Positions 8,260 through 17,347 of a stretch of 64,000 nt of DNA are shown here, piece by piece. Under the pieces are notes generated by a model. It saw only the letters and a list, made by a program, of their open reading frames with translations, ran no database searches and was not told the origin of the DNA. Both the position numbers and the translations under genes were made by a program. Source of the DNA: Nitrospiraceae bacterium UBA2600. GTDB lineage: Bacteria > Nitrospirota > Thermodesulfovibrionia > Thermodesulfovibrionales > Thermodesulfovibrionaceae. Position 1 is the first letter of the stretch. Each line of letters opens with the position of its first letter. The stretch lies in assembly GCA_002339325.1 (NCBI GenBank), contig DDKK01000047.1, forward strand, positions 67,113-131,112. Reading direction: 5' to 3'.

Positions 8260-8974
8260 ACTTTTGAGATATCAAAGACAGATAATCCTCAATGAGATTG
8301 GCATAGAGGGACAGATTAGGCTTAGAAAATCAAAGGTTTTGCTTGTAGGCGCCGGTGGACTTGGGAGTATCGTGGCTTACTATCTTGCCTGTTCAGGAAT
8401 TGGCTACCTTGGTATAGTTGACCCTGACATTGTTGAAGAGAGCAATCTTCAAAGGCAGATTATCCACACAGAAGAAAACATAGGAATGCCAAAAGCCATA
8501 TCAGCCATGATAAGCCTAAAAAAGATAAACAGCCATATAAATACACTTCCCTATCTTGATGAGATAAAAAAGGAAAACGTTTTTCAATATATTAAAGAGT
8601 ATGACCTTGTAGTAGCCTGCCCTGACAACTTTACCAGCCGTTTTATCTTGAATGATGCCTGTGTTAAGACAGGAAAACCTCTTGTAGTTGGAGCAGTAAG
8701 CGAATTTGAAGGCCATGTATTTGATGTAATTTCACCTAAAGGTCCCTGTTACAACTGTCTTTTTGAAGAAGCAAGAGATGAAAAACTTACAAGAGGTATA
8801 TTTGCTCCTGTAGCTGGAGTAATCGGCGCAATACAGGCTGCCGAAGCCCTTAAAATTCTTCTAAACATTGGTAATCTTCTAAAAGGAAGAATGATAGTTT
8901 ATGATGCCTTGAAAGAGAGTTTTCGTGAAGTTAAGTTTTTAAAAAATCCCTCCTGTAATGTCTGCAAAGGATGA
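8240..8974 (+). CDS. ThiF/MoeB-family E1-like adenylyltransferase (HcyF-like)
   Basis: The protein adenylates the C-terminus of a ubiquitin-like sulfur carrier. It has the nucleotide-binding GAGGLGS motif, the family arginine region (ESNLQRQI), the ACPDNFTSR loop and two CxxC pairs (CYNC and CNVC) for structural zinc. The family N-terminus (LLRYQRQIILNEIG) points to the TTG at 8240; a longer frame from TTG 8210 is open. It is overlapped by hom in front and by the JAMM protease behind. This trio matches the set used for protein-thiocarboxylate homocysteine synthesis in Wolinella (HcyF/HcyD), so a role in methionine or cysteine sulfur transfer is more likely here than in thiamine or molybdopterin. 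Confidence 0.85.
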   Translation: MKDRNPELLRYQRQIILNEIGIEGQIRLRKSKVLLVGAGGLGSIVAYYLACSGIGYLGIVDPDIVEESNLQRQIIHTEENIGMPKAISAMISLKKINSHINTLPYLDEIKKENVFQYIKEYDLVVACPDNFTSRFILNDACVKTGKPLVVGAVSEFEGHVFDVISPKGPCYNCLFEEARDEKLTRGIFAPVAGVIGAIQAAEALKILLNIGNLLKGRMIVYDALKESFREVKFLKNPSCNVCKG

Positions 8975-9357
8975 TAAGAATAAAAGAAGAAATCTATATG
9001 GATATGCTAAAGCATTGTATCAATTGTTTTCCTCTTGAAGCATGCGGACTTCTTGCAGGTAAGAAAGAGATTACAGAAATATACAAAATAAAAAACATAG
9101 AACCTTCTTCAACAAGCTTTTTCTTTGACCCTCTCGAACAATTAAAAGCATTTAAGGATATTAAGGCGAAAGGAATTGAAATGCTGGCCGTGTTTCACAG
9201 TCATCCTTTTGGAGATGCCTATCCGTCTTTTAAAGACATCGAACTTGCCTGTTATGATGTTTACCATATAATCATAGCCATAAAACCTCAGCTTTCTGTA
9301 AGATGTTTTACAATAAAGGAGGGAGTAGTTAAAGAGGTTGAACTGGATATAGTGTAG
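8971..9357 (+). CDS. JAMM/MPN+ metalloprotease (Mec/HcyD-like)
   Basis: The 128-residue protein is a bare JAB1/MPN+ domain with the full zinc site: Glu in FPLEACGLLAG and the HSHP...YPSFKDIE motif (His, His, Asp). Bacterial members remove residues from the C-terminus of ThiS/MoaD-like sulfur carriers or release cysteine from CysO-cysteine. The gene overlaps the E1-like gene by four bases, which supports action on the same carrier protein. No ThiS-like small gene was found next to it, so the carrier must be encoded elsewhere. Confidence 0.85.
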   Translation: MIRIKEEIYMDMLKHCINCFPLEACGLLAGKKEITEIYKIKNIEPSSTSFFFDPLEQLKAFKDIKAKGIEMLAVFHSHPFGDAYPSFKDIELACYDVYHIIIAIKPQLSVRCFTIKEGVVKEVELDIV

Positions 9358-9359
9358 AG

Positions 9360-11135
9360 ATGATAAAGCAGATTAAATATATTCTATTCTTCACATTTCT
9401 TTTTGTAACCGGAGTTTTTTCTGGCTATGTTTTCTGGCTATTTTCAGACCTCCCCGATGTAAAATCTCTTGAGGGATATAGACCTCTTGAAGCATCTATT
9501 GTTTACTCTTCAGACGGTCAGATTCTTACGGAGTTTTTCTACGAAAGAAGAAAATTCGTTCCCCACTATGAAATTCCTGACTTAGTAAAGAAAGCTTTTA
9601 TAGCCTCAGAAGATGTTAGATTTTATAAACATCCTGGTGTTGATATTATCGGAATTCTAAGAGCTCTTTACAGAGACATAAAAGCGGGCGGTATTGTTGA
9701 GGGTGGTAGTACCATAACACAACAGCTTGCAAAAATGTTATTTCTAAAACCTGAAAAAAGTATAACCCGAAAGCTAAAAGAAGCAATACTTTCAATCCAA
9801 ATAGAGAAAAAATACACGAAAGATGAAATTTTAGGTCTTTATCTAAATCAGGCCTATTTCGGAAATAGAGCCTATGGAATAGCAGCAGCAGCAGAAGCTT
9901 ATTTTGGAAAATCCTACAAAGAACTAAAAATTGCTGAAATAGCCTTGCTTGCCGCAATGCCAAAAGCTCCTTCTGCCTATAATCCCTTTAAAAAACCTGA
10001 AGCGGCTCTAAAAAGGAGAAATATTGTTTTAAAAAAGATGTTTGAAGAAAAATTTATCTCTAAAGAACAATATGAAGAGGCATTAAACACACCCCTACCA
10101 GAACATCCTCACTGGAGAAAATTTGAAGCTCCCTATTTTGTGGAAACCTTAAGGCAAGAGCTTGAAGCAAAATACGGAGAGAGACTTTACAAAGATGGAC
10201 TGAGAATATACTCAACCATTGACCATTCTCTCCAGAAAAAAGCAGAAGAGGCTGTGAGAAAAGGGCTTGATGAATTACATAAGAGAGTTAAACCTTCTGT
10301 TCAGGCCGCATTGATTGCCATAGACTTGAAATCGGGACATGTTAAGGCACTTGTAGGTGGAAACGACTTCTGGGAAACTCAATACAACAGGGTATACTCT
10401 CTGAGACAGCCAGGAAGTGCCTTTAAACCCTTTGTTTACGCCGTAGCCCTAATGGATGGTTTCTCTCCCGAAGATACCATAATAGACTCACCAGTAAGCT
10501 TTCCGGGAGCTGTGCAAGGCAAAAGCTGGAGTCCGAGAAACTACAACAACGAATATCACGGAGAAGTCTCTCTAAAAAAAGCCATTGCCCTCTCCCTTAA
10601 TGCCGCCACTGTAAGACTTGCCTCGCAAGTAGGAATAAAAAATGTCGTAGATTTTGCTATGCAGTGTGGATTAAGCACTAAAATTCATCCCTATCTTTCC
10701 ACAGCCCTTGGTGCTTCCGATGTAAAACCCATTGAGCTGACAGCGGCCTATTCAGTTTTTGCCACAGGCAAAAAAATCAAACCAATATTCTACGAAAAAA
10801 TTACTACTCACAAAGGTGTTATAATTGAGGAAAATCATCCCGAATTTGAAGAGATTTTACCGGAGGAAATTGTTGAACAGATGAGAGAACTACTACATGA
10901 AGTAGTGCTTTCAGGAACAGCGCAAAAAGCAAGGGAGTTAGGTAGAGAGGTCTATGGCAAAACTGGAACAACTAATGATTTTTCTGATGCATGGTTCGTT
11001 GGTTTTGACGATACTCTTCTCGTTGGTGTGTGGGTAGGCAGAGACAATCATAAACCAATAGGTCCGAAAGAGGCAGGAGCACGAGCAGCCCTTCCAATAT
11101 GGATTGAATTCATGAAGGGGGCAAAGCCCTTCTGA
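9360..11135 (+). CDS. Penicillin-binding protein 1A (bifunctional class A PBP)
   Basis: The protein has one N-terminal membrane anchor (residues 7-29), then a GT51 glycosyltransferase domain (motifs EDVRFYKHPGVD, GGSTITQQLAK, LNQAYFG) and a transpeptidase domain with SxxK (PGSAFKPF), SxN (SLN) and KTG (GKTGTTND). At 591 residues it is a compact class A PBP that polymerises and cross-links peptidoglycan in the periplasm. It starts two bases behind the JAMM gene, although no functional link is apparent. Confidence 0.95.
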   Translation: MIKQIKYILFFTFLFVTGVFSGYVFWLFSDLPDVKSLEGYRPLEASIVYSSDGQILTEFFYERRKFVPHYEIPDLVKKAFIASEDVRFYKHPGVDIIGILRALYRDIKAGGIVEGGSTITQQLAKMLFLKPEKSITRKLKEAILSIQIEKKYTKDEILGLYLNQAYFGNRAYGIAAAAEAYFGKSYKELKIAEIALLAAMPKAPSAYNPFKKPEAALKRRNIVLKKMFEEKFISKEQYEEALNTPLPEHPHWRKFEAPYFVETLRQELEAKYGERLYKDGLRIYSTIDHSLQKKAEEAVRKGLDELHKRVKPSVQAALIAIDLKSGHVKALVGGNDFWETQYNRVYSLRQPGSAFKPFVYAVALMDGFSPEDTIIDSPVSFPGAVQGKSWSPRNYNNEYHGEVSLKKAIALSLNAATVRLASQVGIKNVVDFAMQCGLSTKIHPYLSTALGASDVKPIELTAAYSVFATGKKIKPIFYEKITTHKGVIIEENHPEFEEILPEEIVEQMRELLHEVVLSGTAQKARELGREVYGKTGTTNDFSDAWFVGFDDTLLVGVWVGRDNHKPIGPKEAGARAALPIWIEFMKGAKPF

Positions 11136-11153
11136 GTAATGGTAAAATATAAA

Positions 11154-11924
11154 ATGGGCAAAATAGTAACGATAGTAAATCAAAAAGGTGGAGTTGGCAA
11201 AACCACAACAACCCTCAATCTCGGAGCTTGTCTGACAATAGAGAAGAAAAAAGTGCTTCTTGTTGATTCAGACCCTCAGGGCAATCTCACAACTGGCTTG
11301 GGAATTGACAGAGAAAAACTCAAAAAAAGCCTTTATGACCTCTATATAAACTCAACAAAACCCGAAAGCGTATGGGTAGAAACTAAAAATGAAAACTTAT
11401 GGCTCATTCCCTCAACTATTGACCTTGTGGGAGTTGAGGTAGAACTAATCCAGAGAAAAAATAGAGAGTTTTTGCTTCGCAATATCATTACTCCTGTGGC
11501 TGCTCAATTTGACTATGTCCTCATTGATGCACCACCTTCTTTAGGACTGCTTACCCTAAATTGTCTTGTATGTGCCGACTCCATATTAATTCCCGTGCAG
11601 TGTGAGTATTATGCCCTTGAAGGACTTGGACTTTTAATGAGGACGGTGGAACTGGTTAAAAATTTTAATCCAAAACTTGAAGTTGAGGGAATTCTGCTTA
11701 CTATGTTCGACTCAAGGAATACCCTTTCAAAACAGGTTGCAGAGGAAGTGAAAAAATTTTTCGGGAAAAAGGTATATAATACAGTCATACCAAGAAATGT
11801 TACTTTGGCTGAAGCACCAAGCCACGGCAAACCAGCAGTATTTTATGATATTAAATCAAAAGGTTCTCAAAGCTACTTAAGTTTTGCGATGGAGTTTATG
11901 CTAAATGAAGAAAGCATTAGGTAA
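11154..11924 (+). CDS. parA: ParA/Soj chromosome-partitioning ATPase
   Basis: The deviant Walker A motif (KGGVGKTTT), the Walker A' region (DYVLIDAPPSLG) and the SDPQGNLTTGLG segment identify the ParA family, which drives origin segregation together with ParB. The N-terminus of the family (MGKIVTIVNQKGG) favours ATG 11154, but an in-frame ATG at 11139 is also possible; neither has a good ribosome site, so coupling to the upstream PBP gene may matter. parB starts 20 bases before its stop. A chromosomal parAB pair often lies near the replication origin, although no rsmG, mnmG or dnaA gene is visible here. Confidence 0.95.
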   Translation: MGKIVTIVNQKGGVGKTTTTLNLGACLTIEKKKVLLVDSDPQGNLTTGLGIDREKLKKSLYDLYINSTKPESVWVETKNENLWLIPSTIDLVGVEVELIQRKNREFLLRNIITPVAAQFDYVLIDAPPSLGLLTLNCLVCADSILIPVQCEYYALEGLGLLMRTVELVKNFNPKLEVEGILLTMFDSRNTLSKQVAEEVKKFFGKKVYNTVIPRNVTLAEAPSHGKPAVFYDIKSKGSQSYLSFAMEFMLNEESIR

Positions 11925-12744
11925 AGGATTAGAAGCCTTAATACCAAAAGTTGAAAAAGAGCAAAATAACTCTCTATTGATTGAGGTGGAAATAGAGAGA
12001 ATACTTCCTGGCATGGCGCAGCCAAGAACAGGCTTTGACCAAAACTCTCTTCAAGAACTTGCCCAGTCAATTAAGGAAAAAGGTGTCATTCAACCAATCG
12101 TTCTCTCAAGAGTTGGTGATGGAACTTTTAGAATTATTGCGGGAGAGAGAAGATGGAGAGCAGCAAAATTAGCGGGACTTGAAAAAATCCCTGCCATAGT
12201 AAAAGATGTCTCTCCTGCTGAAGCTGTAGAGATTGCCCTTATTGAAAACATTCAAAGAGAAGACCTTGACCCAATTGAAACTGCCATGGCCTTTGAAAGA
12301 TTGATAAAAGAATTTAATCTAACTCAAGAGGAACTATCTCAAAGAGTTGGAAAAGACAGAGCTACCATAGCTAATTTCATAAGAATTTTAAAACTTCCTG
12401 AGGCAATAAAAGAACACATACGACAAGGGCATATTACGGTTGGACATGCAAAGGCAATACTCTCTTTGGATGATACAGATAAACAAAAAAAATTGGCTGC
12501 TTTGATAATAAAAAAATCTCTCTCCGTAAGGCAAACTGAAGATTTAGTTAAAAGATTCACCAATCCCGTATCTAAAAAAGTTAAAGAAGAAATCCCCGAA
12601 ATAAATGACCTTGAGGACAGATTAACCAGCGAACTGGGAACAAGAGTTAAAATCCTGCACAAAGGCAAAAGGGGTAAACTTGAGATATATTACAACTCCC
12701 TCGACCAACTCGAGGGAATTCTTGAAAGAATAATCAAAAAATAA
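11905..12744 (+). CDS. parB: ParB/Spo0J centromere-binding protein
   Basis: The protein shows the ParB/Srx CTPase fold motif (GERRWRAAKLAGL) and ENIQREDLDPIE, followed by a helix-turn-helix region (LTQEELSQRVGKDRATIANFIRILKLP) and a C-terminal dimerisation domain. The start KKALGKGLEALIP is the usual ParB N-terminus that stimulates ParA. It is translationally coupled to parA. I saw no canonical parS site (TGTTTCACGTGAAACA) nearby. Confidence 0.95.
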   Translation: MKKALGKGLEALIPKVEKEQNNSLLIEVEIERILPGMAQPRTGFDQNSLQELAQSIKEKGVIQPIVLSRVGDGTFRIIAGERRWRAAKLAGLEKIPAIVKDVSPAEAVEIALIENIQREDLDPIETAMAFERLIKEFNLTQEELSQRVGKDRATIANFIRILKLPEAIKEHIRQGHITVGHAKAILSLDDTDKQKKLAALIIKKSLSVRQTEDLVKRFTNPVSKKVKEEIPEINDLEDRLTSELGTRVKILHKGKRGKLEIYYNSLDQLEGILERIIKK

Positions 12745-12753
12745 ACTCTTCCA

Positions 12754-13959
12754 ATGGATATCGCCTCTGTAATTTTTCTGCTTACATATACTGTTATAGC
12801 CTTAGGACAGCCTCCTTTATTCAGAATAGACAGGACTGGTGCAGCTATAATAGGTGCTTCATTAATGGTTATTTTTAAAATACTCTCAGTTTATGATGCC
12901 TACGAGGCAATTGATTATAAGACAGTCATAATTCTTTTCGGAATGATGGTTCTAATAGCTAATATAAGACTTTCAGGTTTTTTCAATCTCGTTCAACACT
13001 TTATCCTGTCTAAAATAACAAATCCTTTACTCCTTTTAGGAGCGATAATTTTTACATCTGGTATTCTTTCAGCCTTTTTTATAAACGATACGGTTTGTTT
13101 AATATTTACTCCCTTTATTGTTGAACTTACTAAGAAACTTGATATAAATCCAAAGCCCTATCTTTTAGGCCTCTGCATGTCTGCAAACATAGGAAGTGTT
13201 GCCACAATAACAGGCAATCCTCAAAACATTATAATCGGCTCTGCTTCGGGAATAAGCTACGGAGCTTTCTTTTTAAAAATGTTTCCTGTAGCAATGGTTG
13301 GTCTCATAATTTGTTTTATTTTAATAGCTTATATCTATCGGAGAGAACTCCGTAAAGAAATTGAAAAAACAACGACAATTAGATACAGATACAACAAAGC
13401 TCTTGTAATTAAGTCTTCTATCTTGGCCATTATCACTCTAATGCTTTTCTTTTACGGTATACCTCTTGAGATTGTATCTGTGGGAGTTGCATCCTTTCTT
13501 CTCATTACCAGAAGAATTAAGCCAGAGAAGGTTTATAGTCTTATCGATTTTAGACTTTTGATATTGTTCATAGGTCTTTTCATAGTGATAAAAGGATTTG
13601 AAAACTCTGTTCTTTTTGAGAGAATTCTTGGCAATGCAGCTCTTTTAGTTCAAACACCTTTAGCTCTTATTTTATCGTCAACAGTTTTGTCAAATATAGT
13701 AAGCAATGTCCCTGCTGTCTTAATTTTTAAACCTTTAATAAGCAGCTCTGGAAATTCTGAATTTGCATGGTTATGTCTTGCAATGAGTTCTACCTTTGCA
13801 GGCAATCTAACAATTGTTGGCTCAATCGCCAATATAATAGTCATAGAATCTGCGTCCCAAAAAGTAAAAATTTCCTTCTGCGAGTATCTAAAGGTTGGAG
13901 TTCCCATTACGTTATTGACAATTCTTGCTGGTTTTATGATACTTGTTCTTTTGTCTTAA
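12754..13959 (+). CDS. ArsB/NhaD-superfamily anion or ion permease
   Basis: The 401-residue protein has about ten hydrophobic segments and the repeated signature of the ArsB/NhaD/CitM ion transporter superfamily: SAFFINDTVCLIFTPF and ANIGSVATITGNPQN in the first half, and SNIVSNVPAVLIF and FAGNLTIVGSIANIIV in the second half. It sits in the inner membrane. Possible substrates are arsenite, dicarboxylate, sulfate or sodium; sequence alone does not choose. It is ten bases behind parB and converges with the DtxR-family gene. Confidence 0.85.
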   Translation: MDIASVIFLLTYTVIALGQPPLFRIDRTGAAIIGASLMVIFKILSVYDAYEAIDYKTVIILFGMMVLIANIRLSGFFNLVQHFILSKITNPLLLLGAIIFTSGILSAFFINDTVCLIFTPFIVELTKKLDINPKPYLLGLCMSANIGSVATITGNPQNIIIGSASGISYGAFFLKMFPVAMVGLIICFILIAYIYRRELRKEIEKTTTIRYRYNKALVIKSSILAIITLMLFFYGIPLEIVSVGVASFLLITRRIKPEKVYSLIDFRLLILFIGLFIVIKGFENSVLFERILGNAALLVQTPLALILSSTVLSNIVSNVPAVLIFKPLISSSGNSEFAWLCLAMSSTFAGNLTIVGSIANIIVIESASQKVKISFCEYLKVGVPITLLTILAGFMILVLLS

Positions 13960-13971
13960 GAAAATGTTTAT

Positions 13972-14367
13972 TTAGTTTTCAGAGCAATTTTTGGTAAATT
14001 GAATTATCCTCTGAATTGTCTCTTCAGACAAATCATGCTCCATTTTATGGGCATCTCTTATTGCCGAATCGTGACTTACCTTTAGTATCTCTGTAAGAAA
14101 TTTGTAGAGTATTTTCTTTTTATTTTCTATCTCTTTTGCAATCTCCAATCCCTTTTCAGTAAGAGTTATGTAGCCATACTTTTGATAGTTTATTAGCCCT
14201 TTGTCTGCAAGGCTTTTCGCAGCAATGACAACACTTGAGAGTTTTACATTTCTTCTTTTTGCAATGTCTTTTATGCGGACAATCGGAGCATTCTTCAGAA
14301 TATCGTAAATATCATGTAGATAATCCTCAAGATTCTCCGTTAGCTCTAATTTTAGTTCATCGGTCAC
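13972..14367 (-). CDS. DtxR/MntR-family metal-dependent regulator
   Basis: The N-terminal half is a winged helix (ENLEDYLHDIYDIL, then a helix-turn-helix around residues 30-60), and the C-terminal half has the DtxR metal-site pattern DAHKMEHDLSEE. At 131 residues it lacks the SH3-like third domain of full DtxR/IdeR and is closer in size to MntR. The start is GTG. It lies directly beyond the end of the feo operon on the same strand, separated by a stem-loop, which suggests it senses Fe(II) or Mn(II) and controls ferrous iron uptake. Confidence 0.85.
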   Translation of the reverse strand: MTDELKLELTENLEDYLHDIYDILKNAPIVRIKDIAKRRNVKLSSVVIAAKSLADKGLINYQKYGYITLTEKGLEIAKEIENKKKILYKFLTEILKVSHDSAIRDAHKMEHDLSEETIQRIIQFTKNCSEN

Positions 14368-14420
14368 ATTAAATTATAACAAAAATATTCAAATTAATCA
14401 CTTTTGTAAACTATCATTGA

Positions 14421-14448
14421 GGGGAGATTAAAAAAGAAAAATCTCCCC
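14421..14448 (-). terminator. Stem-loop between the feo operon and the regulator gene
   Basis: An eight-base stem GGGGAGAT / ATCTCCCC with a 12-base T-rich loop (minus strand) lies 14 bases behind the last feo-operon gene. No clear T tract follows, so termination is plausible but not certain. Confidence 0.4.
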
Positions 14449-14461
14449 ATTTCTTCATAAC

Positions 14462-14596
14462 CTAATCTTCTATCTTCGAGCAACAGCATCCGCTGCAGCC
14501 AGGGCAACTACCTTTCTTTTTCCATATGGAACGATAAAGAATATAGACTGCGATACATAAGATTGCTGTTGAAAGCAATAAATCGGTGAAGGTCAT
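14462..14596 (-). CDS. FeoB-associated Cys-rich membrane protein (44 residues)
   Basis: This short frame lies just behind feoB. It begins with ATG preceded by a strong TAAGGAGG site and encodes one membrane helix (residues 4-25: TDLLLSTAILCIAVYILYRS), a basic patch (WKKKG) and a Cys cluster (CPGCSGCCCSK). Such small proteins are found behind FeoB in many anaerobes and are called FeoB-associated Cys-rich membrane proteins. A role in handling Fe(II) at the membrane is assumed but unproven. It starts 11 bases after the feoB stop. Confidence 0.85.
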   Translation of the reverse strand: MTFTDLLLSTAILCIAVYILYRSIWKKKGSCPGCSGCCCSKIED

Positions 14597-14607
14597 ATCT
14601 TTCCTCC

Positions 14608-16821
14608 TTAAAAGCCAAGCATTTTACCTCCCTGAAAAATTAAAAAAGCAACAAGCCAAGCAAGAACTGAATGGATAATCATGGTCTGACCATAAAGCTT
14701 CCAGCTTCCAAACTCCTGCCTCATGGCAATTCCTACAACAACACATGGCCAGTAGAGTAGCACAAAGACTAAAAAAGCATAAGCACTTAAGGGGCTAAAA
14801 ATTCCCTTTAGTTTAGACTGAAGAGTTTTTTGCTCCTCATCTTCCTCTGCTTTAAGGCTATGTATACCTAAGCCAGAAAATAAACTTACAAAGGAATCTC
14901 TGACTGCGACTGCAAATGAAATTACAGTCTCTTTAAGATCTTCAAAAAATCCCATTTCCGTCTCTTTCTTAAGATTTTCATCTCTACCCTCTTCATTAAC
15001 CTCTGCTGCTTCAGACTCTCCTTTGTTTTCTCCTTTGTCATCAACATATATCTGTGCCATGGTGCTTACGACTACTTCTTTGGCGATTAGGCCGGCTACA
15101 AGGCTTGATGATGCTTCCCATGTGCCAAATCCAAGAGGGGCAAAAACAGGGCTTATAGTTTTTCCTATTCTCCCTAAAATAGAGTGTTCCTTTTCAACAC
15201 CGTAGGGAGTATTTAATAAAAACCACATTATAATTGACACGGCAAAAATATAAGTCCCTGCCTTAACAACAAAGTGTTTAAGCTTCTGCCAAGTGTGCAC
15301 CATAAGGTCTCTTAGCACAGGGACTCTGTAAGGAGGAAGTTCCATTATGAAGACGGGAGCAAAACCCTTAAAAAGTGTTCTTTTTAGAAATAATCCAAGC
15401 AATACAGCCATCAGTATTCCAAGCACATACAGAGACCAAAGAACATTAGCAGCATTTTGAGCAAAAAATGCTCCGATGAATATTACATAAACAGGCAACC
15501 TTGCACCGCAAGACATGAGTGGAACAAGCATAGCTGTAAGCTTTCTGTCGCGCTCTGTCTCAAGAACACGAGTGGCATAGATTGATGGCACATTGCATCC
15601 GAAACCAAGAAGCATCGGAATAAAGGATTTTCCATGAAGCCCAATGTAGTGCATAAGTCTGTCCATAACAAAAGCAGCCCTTGCCATGTATCCGCTTCCC
15701 TCAAGAAAAGTGATAATGAACATCATTACAGCAATTACCGGTAAAAATACTAAAACAGCGCCAACTCCTGCAATAACTCCCTCTGTTGCCAGTGAGACAA
15801 GCCATTGAGGAGTTCCCATGGTTTCGAGAACAAATTTACTCCATTTCGTAACAACTCCGCTTATTGTAGAGTCAATCCAGTCACTGAGAGGGCTTGAAAA
15901 ATCAAAGGCTATCTTGAATACGAGCCACATGGCAGTTAAAAATATGGGGATGCCGAGATATCTGTTTAATACTACCCTGTCAATTCTTTCTGTTAGGTCT
16001 GACCTTCTAACTTCTCTTTTGCTTAAAATCTCTCTGGTTACACCACTTGCTATACCATATCTTATGTCCGCAAGGATAGATTCGATATCTTCCTCATGGG
16101 CATTAATAAAATGCTCTTTTGCTTTCTTCAAAAAGTAGGCATCCTCATTTATTCCAGTCTCTTTGAGCACAAGCTGGTCTTCCTCAAGAATTTTAAGGGC
16201 AAGCCATCTGGAGGGATACAGGCTTAAGATGGAAGGATTGCTTGTCTTAAGAGCCTCTTCTATGATTTTTAAGGAATTCTCTATGTCATCGCCATATTTG
16301 ATTTTTTTAGGGCTATGAACAGATTTTCCCTCGGCAAATTCCTTGATATAATGCAAAATATCCTCTACTCCATCTTTCTTTGTGGCTACTGTAGGAATAA
16401 CTTTTACGCCAAGAAGTTCTTCTAATTTAACAATGTCAAATTCATAGCCTTTTTTCTTTGCCTCATCAAAGATATTTAAAGCAAGTATTACGGGAATTCC
16501 AAGTTCAAGAAGTTGAACGGTAAGGTAGAGATTTCTCTCAAGGTTGGTTGAGTCTGCTACATCAATTATTATGTCTGGCTTTTCCTTTACAAGAAAATCT
16601 CTTGCTATAACCTCTTCTTGCGTGTAAGGGCTAAGACTGTATGTGCCGGGAAGGTCAACAAGTTTTATAGTAAGGTCTTCAATTTTTAGTGTGGCCATCT
16701 TTTTTTCAACAGTAACGCCTGGCCAGTTTCCCACCTGTAAAGAGGTTCCTGCAATTGCATTTATCAAAGTTGATTTTCCAGAATTCGGATTTCCCGCTAC
16801 TGCCACAGTAAGCCTTTTCAT
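14608..16821 (-). CDS. feoB: Ferrous iron transporter FeoB
   Basis: FeoB is the inner-membrane Fe(II) permease with a G-protein domain. All G motifs are visible: G1 GNPNSGKST, G3 DLPGTYSL and G4 NIFD, then a GDI-like helical domain and two Gate repeats in the membrane (GSGYMARAAFVMDR, LLGFGCNVPSIYATR, MSCGARLPVY). The length of 737 residues is normal. A charged insertion around residues 605-665 (many Glu/Lys) precedes the last membrane helices. The four-base overlap with feoA in front indicates coupled translation. Confidence 0.97.
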   Translation of the reverse strand: MKRLTVAVAGNPNSGKSTLINAIAGTSLQVGNWPGVTVEKKMATLKIEDLTIKLVDLPGTYSLSPYTQEEVIARDFLVKEKPDIIIDVADSTNLERNLYLTVQLLELGIPVILALNIFDEAKKKGYEFDIVKLEELLGVKVIPTVATKKDGVEDILHYIKEFAEGKSVHSPKKIKYGDDIENSLKIIEEALKTSNPSILSLYPSRWLALKILEEDQLVLKETGINEDAYFLKKAKEHFINAHEEDIESILADIRYGIASGVTREILSKREVRRSDLTERIDRVVLNRYLGIPIFLTAMWLVFKIAFDFSSPLSDWIDSTISGVVTKWSKFVLETMGTPQWLVSLATEGVIAGVGAVLVFLPVIAVMMFIITFLEGSGYMARAAFVMDRLMHYIGLHGKSFIPMLLGFGCNVPSIYATRVLETERDRKLTAMLVPLMSCGARLPVYVIFIGAFFAQNAANVLWSLYVLGILMAVLLGLFLKRTLFKGFAPVFIMELPPYRVPVLRDLMVHTWQKLKHFVVKAGTYIFAVSIIMWFLLNTPYGVEKEHSILGRIGKTISPVFAPLGFGTWEASSSLVAGLIAKEVVVSTMAQIYVDDKGENKGESEAAEVNEEGRDENLKKETEMGFFEDLKETVISFAVAVRDSFVSLFSGLGIHSLKAEEDEEQKTLQSKLKGIFSPLSAYAFLVFVLLYWPCVVVGIAMRQEFGSWKLYGQTMIIHSVLAWLVAFLIFQGGKMLGF

Positions 16822-17045
16822 TCTATTACCTCCACCTCAATCTCGTCAGCTTCGTTTTTTCTTAATGATAGGTGATAATTTTTTATCACTATATCAATGG
16901 GATCGCCTAAAGGTGCAACCTTCTCTATCCTGAGAATTTCACCGCTTAACACACCCATATCCATAAGCCTCCTTTTTATTGCTCCTTTAGAGCTTAAAGA
17001 TAGAATTTTTGCAGTTTGACCGACTTTTAGTTCACTAAGCTTCAT
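16818..17045 (-). CDS. feoA: FeoA domain protein
   Basis: This 75-residue SH3-like protein has the FeoA signature (LKVGQTAKIL, KRRLMDMGVLSGEILRIEKVAPLGDPI). FeoA binds the cytoplasmic side of FeoB and is needed for Fe(II) uptake. It overlaps feoB and the second FeoA-type gene by four bases on each side. Confidence 0.92.
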   Translation of the reverse strand: MKLSELKVGQTAKILSLSSKGAIKRRLMDMGVLSGEILRIEKVAPLGDPIDIVIKNYHLSLRKNEADEIEVEVIE

Positions 17046-17347
17046 GTAAGCCTCCTTACGATTATTTTCATAGCCATACCTCTTCCAATTGCTAACCGAG
17101 AGTTATCAATCTTTACAATAATAAGTCCTTTGTTTTGATTGTCTAAGACCTCAATAATTTTTCCCTCAAACAGTCCCATATCCCTTAGATGACAAAAAAT
17201 TGCCTTGCCTCTCTTTATCAAATCAATAATTTCTACTCTTTCTCCTTTTCCAATTAAAGCAAGTGGAATCATTCCTTCCTCCCATTTTCTTAAGAATTCA
17301 CCCTCTGAGAGATACTCAAAGGGAGAATCTTTCAAGCATAGATACAA
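17042..17347 (-). CDS. Second FeoA-like protein
   Basis: The 101-residue protein has a FeoA-like C-terminal part (AIFCHLRDMGLFEGKIIEVLDNQNKGLIIVKIDNSRLAIGRGMA, residues 55-98) preceded by about 45 residues that do not match FeoA clearly. FeoA paralogues often accompany feoB and may form mixed complexes with it. It lies between feoA and the FeoA-GGDEF gene without gaps. Confidence 0.75.
   Translation of the reverse strand: MYLCLKDSPFEYLSEGEFLRKWEEGMIPLALIGKGERVEIIDLIKRGKAIFCHLRDMGLFEGKIIEVLDNQNKGLIIVKIDNSRLAIGRGMAMKIIVRRLT

Noticed and set aside
11139..12744. A parS site near parAB
   Set aside because: No TGTTTCACGTGAAACA-like palindrome was found on reading the surrounding sequence.
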